NCBI RefSeq assembly: GCF_022397915.1
Contig: NZ_JAKEUO010000001.1
Span: forward strand, 369,356-433,355
Direction: 5' to 3'
From: Vibrio sp. Isolate34
GTDB lineage: Bacteria > Pseudomonadota > Gammaproteobacteria > Enterobacterales > Vibrionaceae
Length of the DNA stretch: 64,000 nt
The stretch's first letter is position 1. The number at the start of each line of letters is the position of its first letter. A model generated the notes under the pieces. The model saw only the letters and a list, made by a program, of their open reading frames with translations, was not told the origin of the DNA and did not search any database. This document shows positions 29,069-38,715 of the stretch, one piece after another. The position numbers and the translations under genes are program-made.

Positions 29069-30310
29069 TTGAGTGAAAAAATACTAGTGGTAGAGGATAG
29101 TCGCGCATTCAGAAACTATCTTTACCAGCAATTTAAGAACGATGGCTATCAAGTTTCGCTGGCGGAATCTGTAGAACAAGCCAAAGCGATCTTAGAGAAA
29201 GAAACGGATTTCTTATGTGCAGTCCTCGACTATTGTCTACCTGACGGCCAAGACGGCGAGATCATTGACCTGGTACTTGGTTACCAGCAAAAGATCATCG
29301 TGCTAACCGGCATGTTCAACAACACACTTCGAGAGCAAGTTCTTGCCAAAGGTGTGCTTGATTACATCCTCAAAGACAGCATGTCATCAGTCAGCTACTT
29401 GCTTCCTCTGGTTAATCGAATCTCCAATAATCGCCACCATAAAGCGCTGGTCGTTGATGATTCTGCTGTGGTTCGCCGATATGTCGTTCAGCTCCTCGAA
29501 CATCAATATATTCAAACCGTTCAAGCCGAAGACGGTGAGCAAGCACTCACGCTTCTTCAGAACGATCCTGATATCACTTTTGTTGTGACCGACCATGATA
29601 TGCCGAATAAAGATGGCATTTCGATGACCCGCGACATTAGAGTCAATCACGACCGTAATCAACTCGCAATTCTTGGGCTCTCTGGTAGTGATGATCGCAC
29701 CATGACGGCACGCTTCCTCAAAGCCGGAGCCAACGACTTCCTATATAAACCTTTCAACCAAGAAGAGTTTTTCTGCCGCATCCACCAATTATTGGATATG
29801 AAGGAAGCCACCAATGAACTGTTTCGTCATGCCAATGAGGATGCCCTTACCGGATTATGGAACCGTCGTTACCTGTTCAATCAAACATGTAAAGTTTGTG
29901 AGCAGCGCAGTATTGCTATGATGGATATCGACTTCTTCAAGAAAGTGAACGACACCTACGGTCACGATGGTGGTGATGCAGTACTGGTGGAAGTCGGCAA
30001 GATAATCAAAGATTACTTTAAAGATGATGTTGCGGTTCGTTTCGGTGGTGAAGAGTTTTGCATTCAATCATGTGGTCCATTTGAACAGTTTGTGGAAGCG
30101 TTGGAATCCATGAGAGACGCAATTGAAAGTCACCAAGTGGAGCATGATTCACAAATCATTGAAGTGACCATGAGCATTGGGGTAACCGATCAAGTGGGCT
30201 CTTTAGATGAACAGATTAAAGCCGCCGACGAACTGCTTTATACCGCTAAAGAACAAGGTCGAAACCAGCTAGTGTGCGCTCGCAATAATCTTCAGTTAGT
30301 TAACGAGTAG
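29069..30310 (+). CDS. Double-receiver response regulator with diguanylate cyclase (GGEEF) domain
   Basis: A 413-aa cytoplasmic protein with three domains. Receiver 1 (about 3-115) has phospho-acceptor Asp54 in VLDYCLPDG. Receiver 2 (about 124-243) has Asp175 in VVTDHDMPN. A GGDEF domain (about 255-408) has active-site GGEEF at 326-330, which is compatible with c-di-GMP synthesis. The inhibitory RxxD I-site expected five residues upstream is absent (FKDD instead). The start is TTG, supported by AGGGA seven bases upstream. No sensor kinase is adjacent, so it is an orphan regulator. Enzyme activity is predicted from motif integrity only. Confidence 0.9.
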   Translation: MSEKILVVEDSRAFRNYLYQQFKNDGYQVSLAESVEQAKAILEKETDFLCAVLDYCLPDGQDGEIIDLVLGYQQKIIVLTGMFNNTLREQVLAKGVLDYILKDSMSSVSYLLPLVNRISNNRHHKALVVDDSAVVRRYVVQLLEHQYIQTVQAEDGEQALTLLQNDPDITFVVTDHDMPNKDGISMTRDIRVNHDRNQLAILGLSGSDDRTMTARFLKAGANDFLYKPFNQEEFFCRIHQLLDMKEATNELFRHANEDALTGLWNRRYLFNQTCKVCEQRSIAMMDIDFFKKVNDTYGHDGGDAVLVEVGKIIKDYFKDDVAVRFGGEEFCIQSCGPFEQFVEALESMRDAIESHQVEHDSQIIEVTMSIGVTDQVGSLDEQIKAADELLYTAKEQGRNQLVCARNNLQLVNE

Positions 30311-30346
30311 CTGAACCTTTCTAAGCATGAATCCAATTTGCTAAAA

Positions 30347-30382
30347 ACAAAAAAGCCCAAGGCACATACCTTGGGCTTCTGT
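30347..30382. terminator. Bidirectional terminator between the GGDEF gene and nqrM
   Basis: The perfect 10-bp stem AAGCCCAAGG / CCTTGGGCTT has a 6-base loop and an A-run to the left (T-run on the minus strand). It can serve both convergent transcripts. Confidence 0.85.
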
Positions 30383-30421
30383 TCTTGGAAGGCTTAATTC
30401 GCTCCCAATCAATATCGCTGA

Positions 30422-30676
30422 TTAAGCAATACGATCTTTATTCCAAGCAGCTTCTTTTTGCTGACGCTCGGCCAGTTTCTCTTCGCGGTAAGCTTCACGA
30501 GCTTCACGCTTTTTACGCGCATCACAAGGTTCTGGGCAGTTACATACTTTATCAATACCAACTGCACCTAAGCCGCCACAGCTACCTTTAACTACTTTCT
30601 TTTGAATGATGTAACCAATAGACATTGCTGTAATCACAGCTAGAAAAACACCAAATGTAATCAGAAATGTATTCAT
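30422..30676 (-). CDS. nqrM: Na+-NQR maturation protein NqrM
   Basis: An 84-aa protein with one N-terminal membrane segment (about 3-25). A four-cysteine motif (Cys33, Cys45, Cys47, Cys51 in GSCGGLGAVG...CNCPEPC) follows, then a charged Lys/Glu helix. This is the NqrM/DUF539 family, which is needed to deliver iron for the cysteine-ligated iron site in the membrane part of Na+-NQR. It lies 16 bases after apbE and at the end of the nqr gene block, which matches its role. Confidence 0.94.
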   Translation of the reverse strand: MNTFLITFGVFLAVITAMSIGYIIQKKVVKGSCGGLGAVGIDKVCNCPEPCDARKKREAREAYREEKLAERQQKEAAWNKDRIA

Positions 30677-30692
30677 AATTATCTCGCTTACC

Positions 30693-31697
30693 TTATTTAC
30701 CTAAGTATGGCTTAAATGCTTCAGAAGCAACTTCTTTAAAGCCATCTGCTGTTTTTACCACCATGAACACAGGGATGTTATGTTGGTTTGCGACTTCCAT
30801 TCCTTTCTCTTCACCTAAGACCATAAGGCCTGTAGATAAGCCGTCTGCAGTCATTGAAGACGGGTTTAAAACAGTCACAGAAACCACTTTATGGTGAAGA
30901 GGCTTTCCTGTTTCAGGGTTGATGATGTGTGAGTAACGAACACCATCACGTTCAAAATAGTTACGGTAATCACCAGAGGTTGCGATAGCCATATCACCCG
31001 GCTCGATGATCTCTTGGATATTACGCTCGTCGACGCTTGGTTTCTCAATCGCGATACGCCAGCCCACGTTCTCACGGTTTAAACCTTTCAGACGAATTTC
31101 GCCACCGACTTCAACCATGTAGTTGTGAATACCAATAGAATCAAGGTAGTCAGCGACGACGTCAACGCCCCAACCTTTTGCAATCGTGGATAGATCGACA
31201 TACAGGTTAGGTAGGTCTTTTTTCAACATGTTGCCTTCAACGCTAAGGTGATGGATACCAATCTTAGCCTTGCGAGCCGCCAGCTCTTCATCTGATGGCA
31301 CAATTTCAGGACGGGCTTCAGGACCAAAGCCCCATAAATTAACTAATGGACCAACCGTTACATCCAGTGCTCCTTCAGTAAGACCGTTCAAACGAATCGC
31401 TTCTTTCACAACCGTCGCTGTTTGCTCAGATACTTCGAACGCATCTGCACCTTTATGCTGGTTGAAACGGCTTAATTCGGAATCTTCACGGTAAGTCGAC
31501 ATCTGGTCGTTTACTTCTTCAAGCAGGCGATCGATCTCTGTATGAACTTCATTAGACTCAGGAAATTCATCACCATTGATGTATTTAATATTGTAACTCG
31601 TGCCCATCGTTGGGCCACTCAAATGCACTTGCTCTCTTGACTGCTCACAGCCCGCAAGAAAAATCAAAGAAGTTAATGCAACAAGCCAAATTCTCAC
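30693..31697 (-). CDS. apbE: FAD:protein FMN transferase ApbE (flavinyltransferase for Na+-NQR)
   Basis: A 334-aa lipoprotein with lipobox LAGC (Cys17). The ApbE domain carries SGPTMGTSYNIKY near residue 28, a conserved DLSTIAKGWGVD motif (about 190) and a C-terminal SSMTADGLSTGLMV (about 290) with metal-binding Asp/Thr. It covalently attaches FMN to threonines in NqrB and NqrC. A GTG start at 31697 is chosen: AGGAG lies at good spacing and the signal peptide begins here. The upstream in-frame extension of 55 codons crosses an AT-rich hairpin region and lacks coding character. Encoded right after nqrF, before nqrM. Confidence 0.94.
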   Translation of the reverse strand: MRIWLVALTSLIFLAGCEQSREQVHLSGPTMGTSYNIKYINGDEFPESNEVHTEIDRLLEEVNDQMSTYREDSELSRFNQHKGADAFEVSEQTATVVKEAIRLNGLTEGALDVTVGPLVNLWGFGPEARPEIVPSDEELAARKAKIGIHHLSVEGNMLKKDLPNLYVDLSTIAKGWGVDVVADYLDSIGIHNYMVEVGGEIRLKGLNRENVGWRIAIEKPSVDERNIQEIIEPGDMAIATSGDYRNYFERDGVRYSHIINPETGKPLHHKVVSVTVLNPSSMTADGLSTGLMVLGEEKGMEVANQHNIPVFMVVKTADGFKEVASEAFKPYLGK

Positions 31698-31811
31698 TTG
31701 CTTACTCCTGTCTAATGTTGAGGATTTATATAAGGAAAAATAAGAGTAAAAAATAGGTATTTTGAATGCCTTACTCTTTCTTATATAAGCCAGTATGTTG
31801 TCAAAAGCTGT

Positions 31812-31850
31812 CTTAGAAAAACAAATGGCTGACTCGTAGGAGTCAGCCAT
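31812..31850 (-). terminator. Terminator after nqrF
   Basis: Read on the minus strand, the 11-bp stem ATGGCTGACTC / GAGTCAGCCAT with a 4-base loop is followed by TTGTTTTTC. It separates the nqr operon from apbE-nqrM, which therefore probably has its own promoter or relies on read-through. Confidence 0.88.
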
Positions 31851-31871
31851 AATATCAATCACTTAAGTGGA

Positions 31872-33098
31872 TTAACCACCGAAGTCATCTAGTAGGATGT
31901 TTTCATCTTCTACACCAAGATCTTTCAGCATGCCGATAACAGCAGCGTTCATCATCGGTGGACCACACATGTAGTACTCACAATCTTCAGGAGCTTCGTG
32001 ATCCTTCAGGTAGTTTTCGTACAGTACGTTGTGGATGAAACCAGTATAACCGTCCCAGTTGTCCTCTGGTTGAGGATCAGACAGTGCACAATGCCACACG
32101 AAGTTTTCGTTTGCAGCCGCTAGGCCATCGAAATCTTCAATGTAGAACATCTCACGCTTAGAACGTGCGCCATACCAGTAAGACATCTTACGAGTAGACT
32201 TAAGACGCTTAAGTTGGTCGAAGATATGAGAACGCATAGGCGCCATACCTGCACCACCACCGATGAATACCATTTCATTGTCTGTGTCTTTAGCAAAGAA
32301 CTCACCAAATGGACCAGAAATAGTACACTTGTCACCAGGCTTAAGAGACCAGATGTATGAAGACATCACACCTGGAGCTACGTCTGGGTTGTTTGGCGGC
32401 GGAGTCGCGATACGAACGTTCAACTTAATGATGCCTTTCTCTTCTGGGTATGAAGCCATTGAGTAAGCACGGATTGAATGTTCTTTAACGATAGACTCGT
32501 AACGGAATAGATTGAACTTATCCCAGTCACCACGGTATTCCTCAGGAATATCGTAATCTGCGTATTTCACGTGATGTGGTTCAGCTTCAATCTGAATGTA
32601 ACCACCCGCGCGGAACGGAACTTCTTCACCTTCAGGGATTGCTAGTGCAAGTTCTTTAATGAAAGTAGCTTCGTTGTTATTCGAGATAACAGTACATTCC
32701 CACTTTTTAACACCAAAGATATCCTCGTCTAGTTCAATCTCCATGTCAGTTTTCATAGCAACTTGACATGCAAGACGTTCACCTTCACGAGCTTCGCCTT
32801 TTGTGATGTGATCAAGTTCAGTTGGTAGGATGTCGCCACCACCAGACTTAACTTTTACACGACACTGACCACAAGAGCCACCGCCACCACAAGCAGAAGA
32901 TACGAAGATACCAGCGCCAGCTAGGGCACCAAGTAGCTTGCTACCAGGTTGAGTAACGATCGCCTTTTCAGGGTCGCCATTTACTGAAATAGTGATGTCA
33001 CCTGATGGTACTAACTTAGACTTAGCGAAAAGAATCACTAGTACTAGAGCCAGTACAATAATGGTAAACATCGCTACGCCAAGAATAATACTAAACAT
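31872..33098 (-). CDS. nqrF: Na+-NQR subunit F (NADH dehydrogenase module)
   Basis: A 408-aa subunit that takes electrons from NADH. It has one N-terminal membrane anchor (about 3-25) and a plant-type [2Fe-2S] ferredoxin domain with Cys70, Cys76, Cys79 and Cys111. The ferredoxin-reductase part binds FAD (RAYSMASYP, about 212-220) and NADH ([12 protein letters not shown], about 277). The C-terminal [11 protein letters not shown] is typical. It is the last gene of nqrABCDEF, and a good Shine-Dalgarno (AAGGA) precedes the ATG. Confidence 0.98.
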   Translation of the reverse strand: MFSIILGVAMFTIIVLALVLVILFAKSKLVPSGDITISVNGDPEKAIVTQPGSKLLGALAGAGIFVSSACGGGGSCGQCRVKVKSGGGDILPTELDHITKGEAREGERLACQVAMKTDMEIELDEDIFGVKKWECTVISNNNEATFIKELALAIPEGEEVPFRAGGYIQIEAEPHHVKYADYDIPEEYRGDWDKFNLFRYESIVKEHSIRAYSMASYPEEKGIIKLNVRIATPPPNNPDVAPGVMSSYIWSLKPGDKCTISGPFGEFFAKDTDNEMVFIGGGAGMAPMRSHIFDQLKRLKSTRKMSYWYGARSKREMFYIEDFDGLAAANENFVWHCALSDPQPEDNWDGYTGFIHNVLYENYLKDHEAPEDCEYYMCGPPMMNAAVIGMLKDLGVEDENILLDDFGG

Positions 33099-33127
33099 TT
33101 GTTATTCCTTATTACTGGGTGCTTACC

Positions 33128-33724
33128 CTACAGTTGAACACCAGAGAAAGACATAAAGCCTAACGCCATCAGACCAACAGTAATGAACGTGATACCAAGG
33201 CCACGTAGACCTGGAGGTACGTCAGAGTACTTCATCTTCTCACGGATACCCGCAAGAGCAACGATAGCTAACATCCAACCCACACCAGAACCGAAGCCGT
33301 AAACAACAGATTCAGCAAAGTTGTAGTCACGAGTTACCATGAAAGATACACCACCAAAGATTGCACAGTTAACTGTGATCAGAGGAAGGAAGATACCTAG
33401 TGCGTTGTACAAAGGTGGGAAGAAACGGTCTAGGACCATCTCTAGGATTTGTACAAGTGCCGCGATAACACCGATGAATGCGATGAAGTTAAGGAAACTT
33501 AAATCGACACCTTCAACAAGCGCGTTTTCTTTTAGGATGTGTGTGTAAACAAGGTTGTTTACAGGAACAGCGATTGTAAGTACTACAACTACCGCAACAC
33601 CAAGACCAAAAGAAGTTTTAACTTTCTTAGATACCGCTAGGAATGTACACATACCTAGGAAGAAAGAAAGCGCCATGTTTTCGATAAAAATCGATTTAAC
33701 TAGCAGACTAATATAATGTTCCAT
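33128..33724 (-). CDS. nqrE: Na+-NQR subunit E
   Basis: A 198-aa membrane subunit with six hydrophobic segments, homologous to NqrD and RnfA/RnfE. NqrD and NqrE form an inverted-topology pair that holds an iron centre through conserved cysteines; here Cys26 ([10 protein letters not shown]) and the Cys in [10 protein letters not shown] (about 120) are visible. Length matches V. cholerae NqrE (198 aa). It lies 7 bases after nqrD. Confidence 0.98.
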
Positions 33725-33731
33725 GACTACC

Positions 33732-34364
33732 TTACCCCTTCGCTTCTACTTGTTCTGGTTTGAACACACGAATTGCCCAAATCAAGAAACCAATTAGGAA
33801 GAATGCAGAAGGTGCTAGAAGCATCAAGCCGTTTGGCTGATACCAACCACCGTTGCTCACTAGAGGTAGTACTTCCATACCAAATAGTTTGCCAGAGCCT
33901 AGAAGCTCACGGAAGAAACCAACAGTGATAAGAACGAAACCGTAACCAAGACCGTTACCAAGACCATCGATTAGAGATGGAATTGGCGCAGACTTCATTG
34001 CGAATGCTTCAGCACGACCCATTACAATACAGTTAGTAATGATTAGGCCTACGAATACAGATAGCTGCTTAGAGATATCGTATAGGTATGCTTTTAGCAC
34101 TTGGTCTACCACGATTACTAGCGATGCGATAATTGCCATCTGAACGATGATACGCACACTGTTAGGAATGTGGTTACGGATCAAAGAAACGAAGAAGTTA
34201 GACAGAGCAGTAACGAACATTACCGCGATAGTCATAACAAATGCTGTTTCTAGCTTAGTGGTTACCGCAAGAGCAGAACACACACCAAGAACCTGTAGCG
34301 CGATTGGGTTGTTGTCCAACACCGGCGCTAAGATGCTCTTTTTAATTTCTTTTGCACTAGACAT
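33732..34364 (-). CDS. nqrD: Na+-NQR subunit D
   Basis: A 210-aa membrane subunit with six hydrophobic segments. The conserved cysteines are in [11 protein letters not shown] (Cys29) and [16 protein letters not shown] (about 112), which with NqrE ligate the intramembrane iron centre. It overlaps the nqrC stop by one base, consistent with translational coupling. Length matches the Vibrio family (210 aa). Confidence 0.98.
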
Positions 34365-35131
34365 TAGTTCAGACCTCCGTCACGAACTTTTGCTAGGAAC
34401 GGACCAAAGCCCATATCACCTAACCAGAAGTCAAATGTATGTTGAACACCAACGCTAGTCAGCGTTGCACCAGAAAGGCCATCTACACCGTGCTCAGAAC
34501 CTTGAGGAGCGCCACCTTTAACAACCTGGATAGCAGGATTGTGGTTTTCGTCGAATAATTTCTTACCAACGAATTGAGCGCGCCAAGTTGGGTTCTCAAC
34601 CTCACCACCAAGTCCAGGAGTTTCACCTTGCTCGTAGTAAGTGATACCAGAAACTGTGTTGCCATCAGTTTCTACCGCAACGAATGCGTACATCATTGAC
34701 CATAGGCCGTTACCGTGAACAGGGATGATAACTTTAGAAGTTTCAGCGCCATCTTTCACAAGGTATACAGTACCTGTGTTAGCACGACGAAGGATCTTAG
34801 CAATGTCTTCTTCAGCTGAAAGCTTGATTGACTGAGCTGGATCTTTTGCCGCTTTACGTTGGTCGTATGCAGCAGCATCGCCGTCAACGAAATCGCCAGT
34901 AGCGAAATCAACTAGACGAGGTTCGATGTTCTCTGCGTACAACGCTGGAATATCACCTTCAAGGTCAATGCCCGCAACTTCAAGGATCTTAGTTTGCTGA
35001 TCCAGAACTGCGTTAGCTTGTTGCTTAGGTTTAAGAACAACTGCAGCTGTTGAAACGATGATTGAGCACACTAGGCTCAATGCGATAACAACAAACAGCG
35101 TCTTTTTAATGCTATCGTTATTACTTGCCAT
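34364..35131 (-). CDS. nqrC: Na+-NQR subunit C (covalent FMN)
   Basis: A 255-aa subunit with one N-terminal membrane helix (about 11-32) and a periplasmic FMN-binding domain. FMN is linked by a phosphoester to the last Thr of SGATLT, here Thr225, which ApbE modifies. Its start overlaps the end of nqrB by 11 bases. Length and motif match V. cholerae NqrC (257 aa). Confidence 0.98.
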   Translation of the reverse strand: MASNNDSIKKTLFVVIALSLVCSIIVSTAAVVLKPKQQANAVLDQQTKILEVAGIDLEGDIPALYAENIEPRLVDFATGDFVDGDAAAYDQRKAAKDPAQSIKLSAEEDIAKILRRANTGTVYLVKDGAETSKVIIPVHGNGLWSMMYAFVAVETDGNTVSGITYYEQGETPGLGGEVENPTWRAQFVGKKLFDENHNPAIQVVKGGAPQGSEHGVDGLSGATLTSVGVQHTFDFWLGDMGFGPFLAKVRDGGLN

Positions 35132-36365
35132 AGCGCGCTAGTCTCCGCTTAATGTTCTTCTCGATTACAACGTGGTCAAACAGAGGAGCAAATAGGTTTG
35201 CGAATAGAATCGCAAGCATCATGCCTTCTGGGTATGCAGGGTTAACTACACGGATCATTACACACATTGCGCCGATTAGGATGCCGTACCACCACTTACC
35301 TTTGTTGGTAAATGAAGCTGATACTGGGTCTGTCGCCATGAAGAACATACCGAATGCGAAGCCACCTAGAACTAGGTGCCAGTGCCAAGGCATGCTGAAC
35401 ATTGCGTTAGTATCAGAACCGATCACGTTAAACAGCGTAGACACAGCAATCATACCGATCATTACACCAGCAATGATGCGCCATGAAGCGATACGCATGT
35501 AAACGATCATCGCAGCACCAATCATAAGTGCTAGAGTCGATACTTCACCGATAGAACCTGGGATGTTACCAATGAATGCGTCCATCCAAGTGATAGCTTC
35601 ACCAGATGTAACGTTCATTAGTGCGCTACCGCCACCTTGAGCCCATTGGCTAAGAGCAGTTGCACCAGAGAAACCGTCTGCAGCAGTCCACACTACGTCA
35701 CCTGAAATCTGTGCAGGGTATGCAAAGAATAGGAACGCACGGCCAGCAAGTGCAGGGTTCAGGAAGTTACGACCCGTACCACCGAAGATCTCTTTCGCTA
35801 CAACAACACCGAAGGTAATACCTAGTGCTGCTTGCCATAGAGGAAGCGTTGGCGGAACGATAAGCGCGAATAAGATAGAAGTAACAAAGAAACCTTCGTT
35901 TACTTCGTGCTTACGCACCATACAGAACAGAACTTCCCAGAAACCACCAACGATGAATACCGTTGCGTAGATAGGTAGGAAGTAAGTCGCACCAAGTAGC
36001 ATCTTACTGCCAACACCAGCATCGGCTCCTAAGGAGGCGCCAAGCATTTCAGTTAGCCAGTAGTGCCAGTTACCATCGATAACAGATGCTAGTTCAGCGC
36101 CTGCGTACATATGGTTAAGTGCTGCGATAGCTTGGCCGCCCGCGTTGTACATACCCCAGAACATTGCTGGGAATACCGCGAACCAAACCATGATCATGAT
36201 ACGTTTTAAATCAACGCTATCACGAACGTGCGAGCTTTTCTTTGTAATAAGACCTGGTGTGTAGAACACAGTCGCTGCTGCTTCGTAAAGCGCAAACCAC
36301 TTCTCGTGTTTACCACCTGGCTCAAAATGATGCTCGATGTCTTCAAGAAACTTTTTAAGGCCCAT
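35121..36365 (-). CDS. nqrB: Na+-NQR subunit B (covalent FMN, Na+ channel, quinone site)
   Basis: A 414-aa membrane subunit with about ten segments that holds riboflavin and a covalently linked FMN and forms the Na+ path. The flavinylation motif SGAT is at 233-236, with Thr236 as the acceptor, the same number as in V. cholerae. [17 protein letters not shown] near 195-211 is the conserved loop. It starts 5 bases after nqrA. Confidence 0.98.
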   Translation of the reverse strand: MGLKKFLEDIEHHFEPGGKHEKWFALYEAAATVFYTPGLITKKSSHVRDSVDLKRIMIMVWFAVFPAMFWGMYNAGGQAIAALNHMYAGAELASVIDGNWHYWLTEMLGASLGADAGVGSKMLLGATYFLPIYATVFIVGGFWEVLFCMVRKHEVNEGFFVTSILFALIVPPTLPLWQAALGITFGVVVAKEIFGGTGRNFLNPALAGRAFLFFAYPAQISGDVVWTAADGFSGATALSQWAQGGGSALMNVTSGEAITWMDAFIGNIPGSIGEVSTLALMIGAAMIVYMRIASWRIIAGVMIGMIAVSTLFNVIGSDTNAMFSMPWHWHLVLGGFAFGMFFMATDPVSASFTNKGKWWYGILIGAMCVMIRVVNPAYPEGMMLAILFANLFAPLFDHVVIEKNIKRRLARYGK

Positions 36366-36370
36366 GAAAA

Positions 36371-37711
36371 TTACCCTTCCTTCTCAATCGTATCTAGGCA
36401 TTCACGAAGTAGTTGACCGTACTCGTACTTACCTGGACATACAAAGGTACACAATGCTACATCTTCTTCGTCTAGCTCTAGCGCACCTAGTGCTTGAGCA
36501 CTATCAACGTCGCCTGCACATAGATCACGAAGCAGCAATGTAGGTTCCATATCTAGAGGCATTACGCGCTCGTAGTTACCGATTGGAACCATTGAGCGGT
36601 CACTACCGTTTGTCGTCGTTGTCATGTTGAACAACTGACCTTTAAACAGGTGACCAAGGAATGAACGAGTAACAGAGAACTTGTTCTTACCAGGCATAGC
36701 CCAGCCGAATAGCTCTTTATCACGACCTTCACGTAGAACAGAAACTTGCTGATGGTAACGACCAAGGAAAGCATGTGGACCTGTTGCTTCAGTACCCGTA
36801 AGTACAGAACCAGAAATCACACGAACTTCGCCTGGCATTAGCTCGCTGTCTGTCAACTCTTCAAGGCTAGCACCAATTTGAGTACGAACTAGACGCGGGT
36901 TGTTTACCACTGGACCAGCCAGAGAAACAACACGATCGGTATAAAGCTCACCAGTAAGGAAAAGCTTACCGAATGCGATAACATCTTGGTAGTTAATACT
37001 CCACGCTACGTTTTCTGCATTTACCGGGTATAGGTAATGCATATGCGTGCCTGCAAGACCTGCAGGGTGTGGGCCATCAAAAACATGTTCTTCAACGTTA
37101 GACTGAGCTGAACGAGGTAAGCTAGTACCTTTTTTACAAACGTACACTTTACCGTTAGTCAGAGTTGAAAGAAGATCTAAACCAGCAACGAAAGCATCAG
37201 ACTGCTCGTTAATGATTAATTCTGGCTCAGCTGCTAGCGGATTAGTATCCATAGCAGTAACGAAAATAGCCTGAGTTTCAGAATCAACTGCTGGAACCTT
37301 GCTGAACGGACGAGTTCGCAAAGCGGTCCATGCGCCAGACTCAACTAACTGAGTTTTAACCGTTTCACGGTCAAGACCTGCTAGTTGGTTAGCTTCATAG
37401 CTATTGAACGTGATTTGCTCATTGCCTGCTACTTCAATCACTACTGATTGAAGAACACGCTTAGCACCACGGTTCACTTCAATAACTTTACCGCTTGCTG
37501 GAGAAGTAAATACAACACCTGGGTTCTTTTTATCTGCAAAAAGAACTTGGCCTTTCTTCACTTCATCACCAACGCGAGCATGCATCGTAGGACGCATACC
37601 AACGTACTCTTCGCCAAGCAAGGCGACTTTAGTGATGGACTTACCATCATTAATCACCTGGGATGGAGTTCCTGCGATAGGAAGATCCAAACCCTTCTTT
37701 ATTGTAATCAT
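36371..37711 (-). CDS. nqrA: Na+-NQR subunit A
   Basis: A 446-aa cytoplasmic peripheral subunit of the Na+ pump, first gene of nqrABCDEF. It begins [14 protein letters not shown], the family N-terminus. The conserved [17 protein letters not shown] is near residue 213 and the C-terminal [20 protein letters not shown] has two conserved cysteines. Start: an in-frame GTG 12 bases upstream is open, but the ATG at 37711 matches the exact family length (446 aa). A long 5' leader precedes it. Confidence 0.98.
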   Translation of the reverse strand: MITIKKGLDLPIAGTPSQVINDGKSITKVALLGEEYVGMRPTMHARVGDEVKKGQVLFADKKNPGVVFTSPASGKVIEVNRGAKRVLQSVVIEVAGNEQITFNSYEANQLAGLDRETVKTQLVESGAWTALRTRPFSKVPAVDSETQAIFVTAMDTNPLAAEPELIINEQSDAFVAGLDLLSTLTNGKVYVCKKGTSLPRSAQSNVEEHVFDGPHPAGLAGTHMHYLYPVNAENVAWSINYQDVIAFGKLFLTGELYTDRVVSLAGPVVNNPRLVRTQIGASLEELTDSELMPGEVRVISGSVLTGTEATGPHAFLGRYHQQVSVLREGRDKELFGWAMPGKNKFSVTRSFLGHLFKGQLFNMTTTTNGSDRSMVPIGNYERVMPLDMEPTLLLRDLCAGDVDSAQALGALELDEEDVALCTFVCPGKYEYGQLLRECLDTIEKEG

Positions 37712-38190
37712 ACGCACTTGCACTACTTTATCGGGAAAAAGATTCTTTTAATTGCGTAAATTCAGGACGTTTTAAAATCGCCCTTAGACACGACATTACA
37801 GTGTCCGGTTTTGGTAAATTTGAGATACCAAAATCGCAACATTATCTTAATAAACTCATCACACAAAACATGTGAGATTTATCAGGTGCCATATTCTAGC
37901 ATTTTTTGACAACTTGATGCCATGACCAATAACTTGAATACCGCCTTTATTTGGTGAGATTTGAAGCATATGGACTCTCAAATATGTATAAATTTGACGA
38001 GCCGCACAGATAAAATGGCTTTTGAATCGTGTTTTAAACAAGAGATTAATACTCTGTCACAAACTAATATTTTACGAGTTATGTTGAAACACTGTTAATA
38101 AAAACATTACTCATTGTAGGTATTTCCAGCCATTCAAATTGCCATCAGTTTGAGTGATATAACAACGAAAAACACATAGGTTTGGCGACA
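37712..38190. promoter_or_regulatory. Long nqr leader and bolA downstream region
   Basis: About 480 bases contain no credible gene. On the minus strand the nqr leader holds a hairpin TTTTGGTA / TACCAAAA (37809-37833) and a smaller GACAC / GTGTC pair (about 37787-37805). A possible promoter is TTTTGT-N16-GATAAT, centred near 37860. The part near 38040-38160 is AT-rich and I recognise nothing in it. All regulatory calls here are weak motif matches. Confidence 0.3.
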
Positions 38191-38194
38191 AAAA

Positions 38195-38215
38195 AGGCGG
38201 CATCGCCGCCCTTTC
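38195..38215 (-). terminator. Terminator after bolA
   Basis: Read on the minus strand, GGCGG-CGATG-CCGCC is followed by TTTTTTGTC. It lies 17 bases past the bolA stop. Confidence 0.85.
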
Positions 38216-38232
38216 TCAATATGCTCGTTGTG

Positions 38233-38541
38233 TTACTTGCCACCACCCATACACATAGGGCTGTCTGGCACGTTATCGAGCTGCTTCATCCATTCATCTT
38301 TTGTATAAGTGTGAATGGACAGTGCGTGAATATTATTCGCTAACTCTTCTGAAAGTGCTTTATTTACCGCTCGATGACGAGCAATAAGACGTAAACCTTC
38401 AAACACATCACTGACAACAATCACTTTAAAATGACTCTCAGAACCGGCCGGAACATTATGCATATAGCTCTCATTGACCACGTTTAAATGACTTGGTGAA
38501 AACTCATTGTGCAATTTTGTTTCGATAACTTCTTGGATCAT
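38233..38541 (-). CDS. bolA: BolA-family protein
   Basis: A 102-aa small alpha/beta protein. The BolA signature is clear: [32 protein letters not shown], including the His of SESHFK that can help ligate iron-sulfur centres with monothiol glutaredoxins. It continues with [10 protein letters not shown]. BolA acts in stress morphology and biofilm control and as a DNA-binding regulator in E. coli. The neighbourhood bolA / yajG / ampG is the same as in enterics. Length matches the family (105 aa in E. coli). Confidence 0.95.
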   Translation of the reverse strand: MIQEVIETKLHNEFSPSHLNVVNESYMHNVPAGSESHFKVIVVSDVFEGLRLIARHRAVNKALSEELANNIHALSIHTYTKDEWMKQLDNVPDSPMCMGGGK

Positions 38542-38715
38542 TGTGATTCCTTAATAACGTATTGGCATTATCCGTGGGATGAGTATAAACCCTAAGCGGT
38601 CGACTGTCTGAGTATTTGATAGCGAATGGCGTAGGTTTGCTTGAGTTTTTTCTATCTTGTTCAGCCTGCATTTGAGACAATATCCTTGTTATTCCTTACA
38701 TAAGTATCTCAAGCA

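Noticed and set aside
25212..30310. Novel defence or repair island made of Gre-like, RecQ-like, dinB and GGDEF genes
   Set aside because: Each gene has its own orientation and terminator, base composition equals the surroundings, and there are no mobility genes or boundary repeats. They look like independent core genes.
31698..31862. 55-codon N-terminal extension of apbE
   Set aside because: It covers an AT-rich hairpin and part of the nqrF terminator, while a lipoprotein signal peptide with AGGAG starts at 31697.
37861..37886. CRP site in the nqr leader
   Set aside because: TGTGA-GATTTA-TCAGG matches only eight of ten core bases and the position relative to a promoter is not clear.
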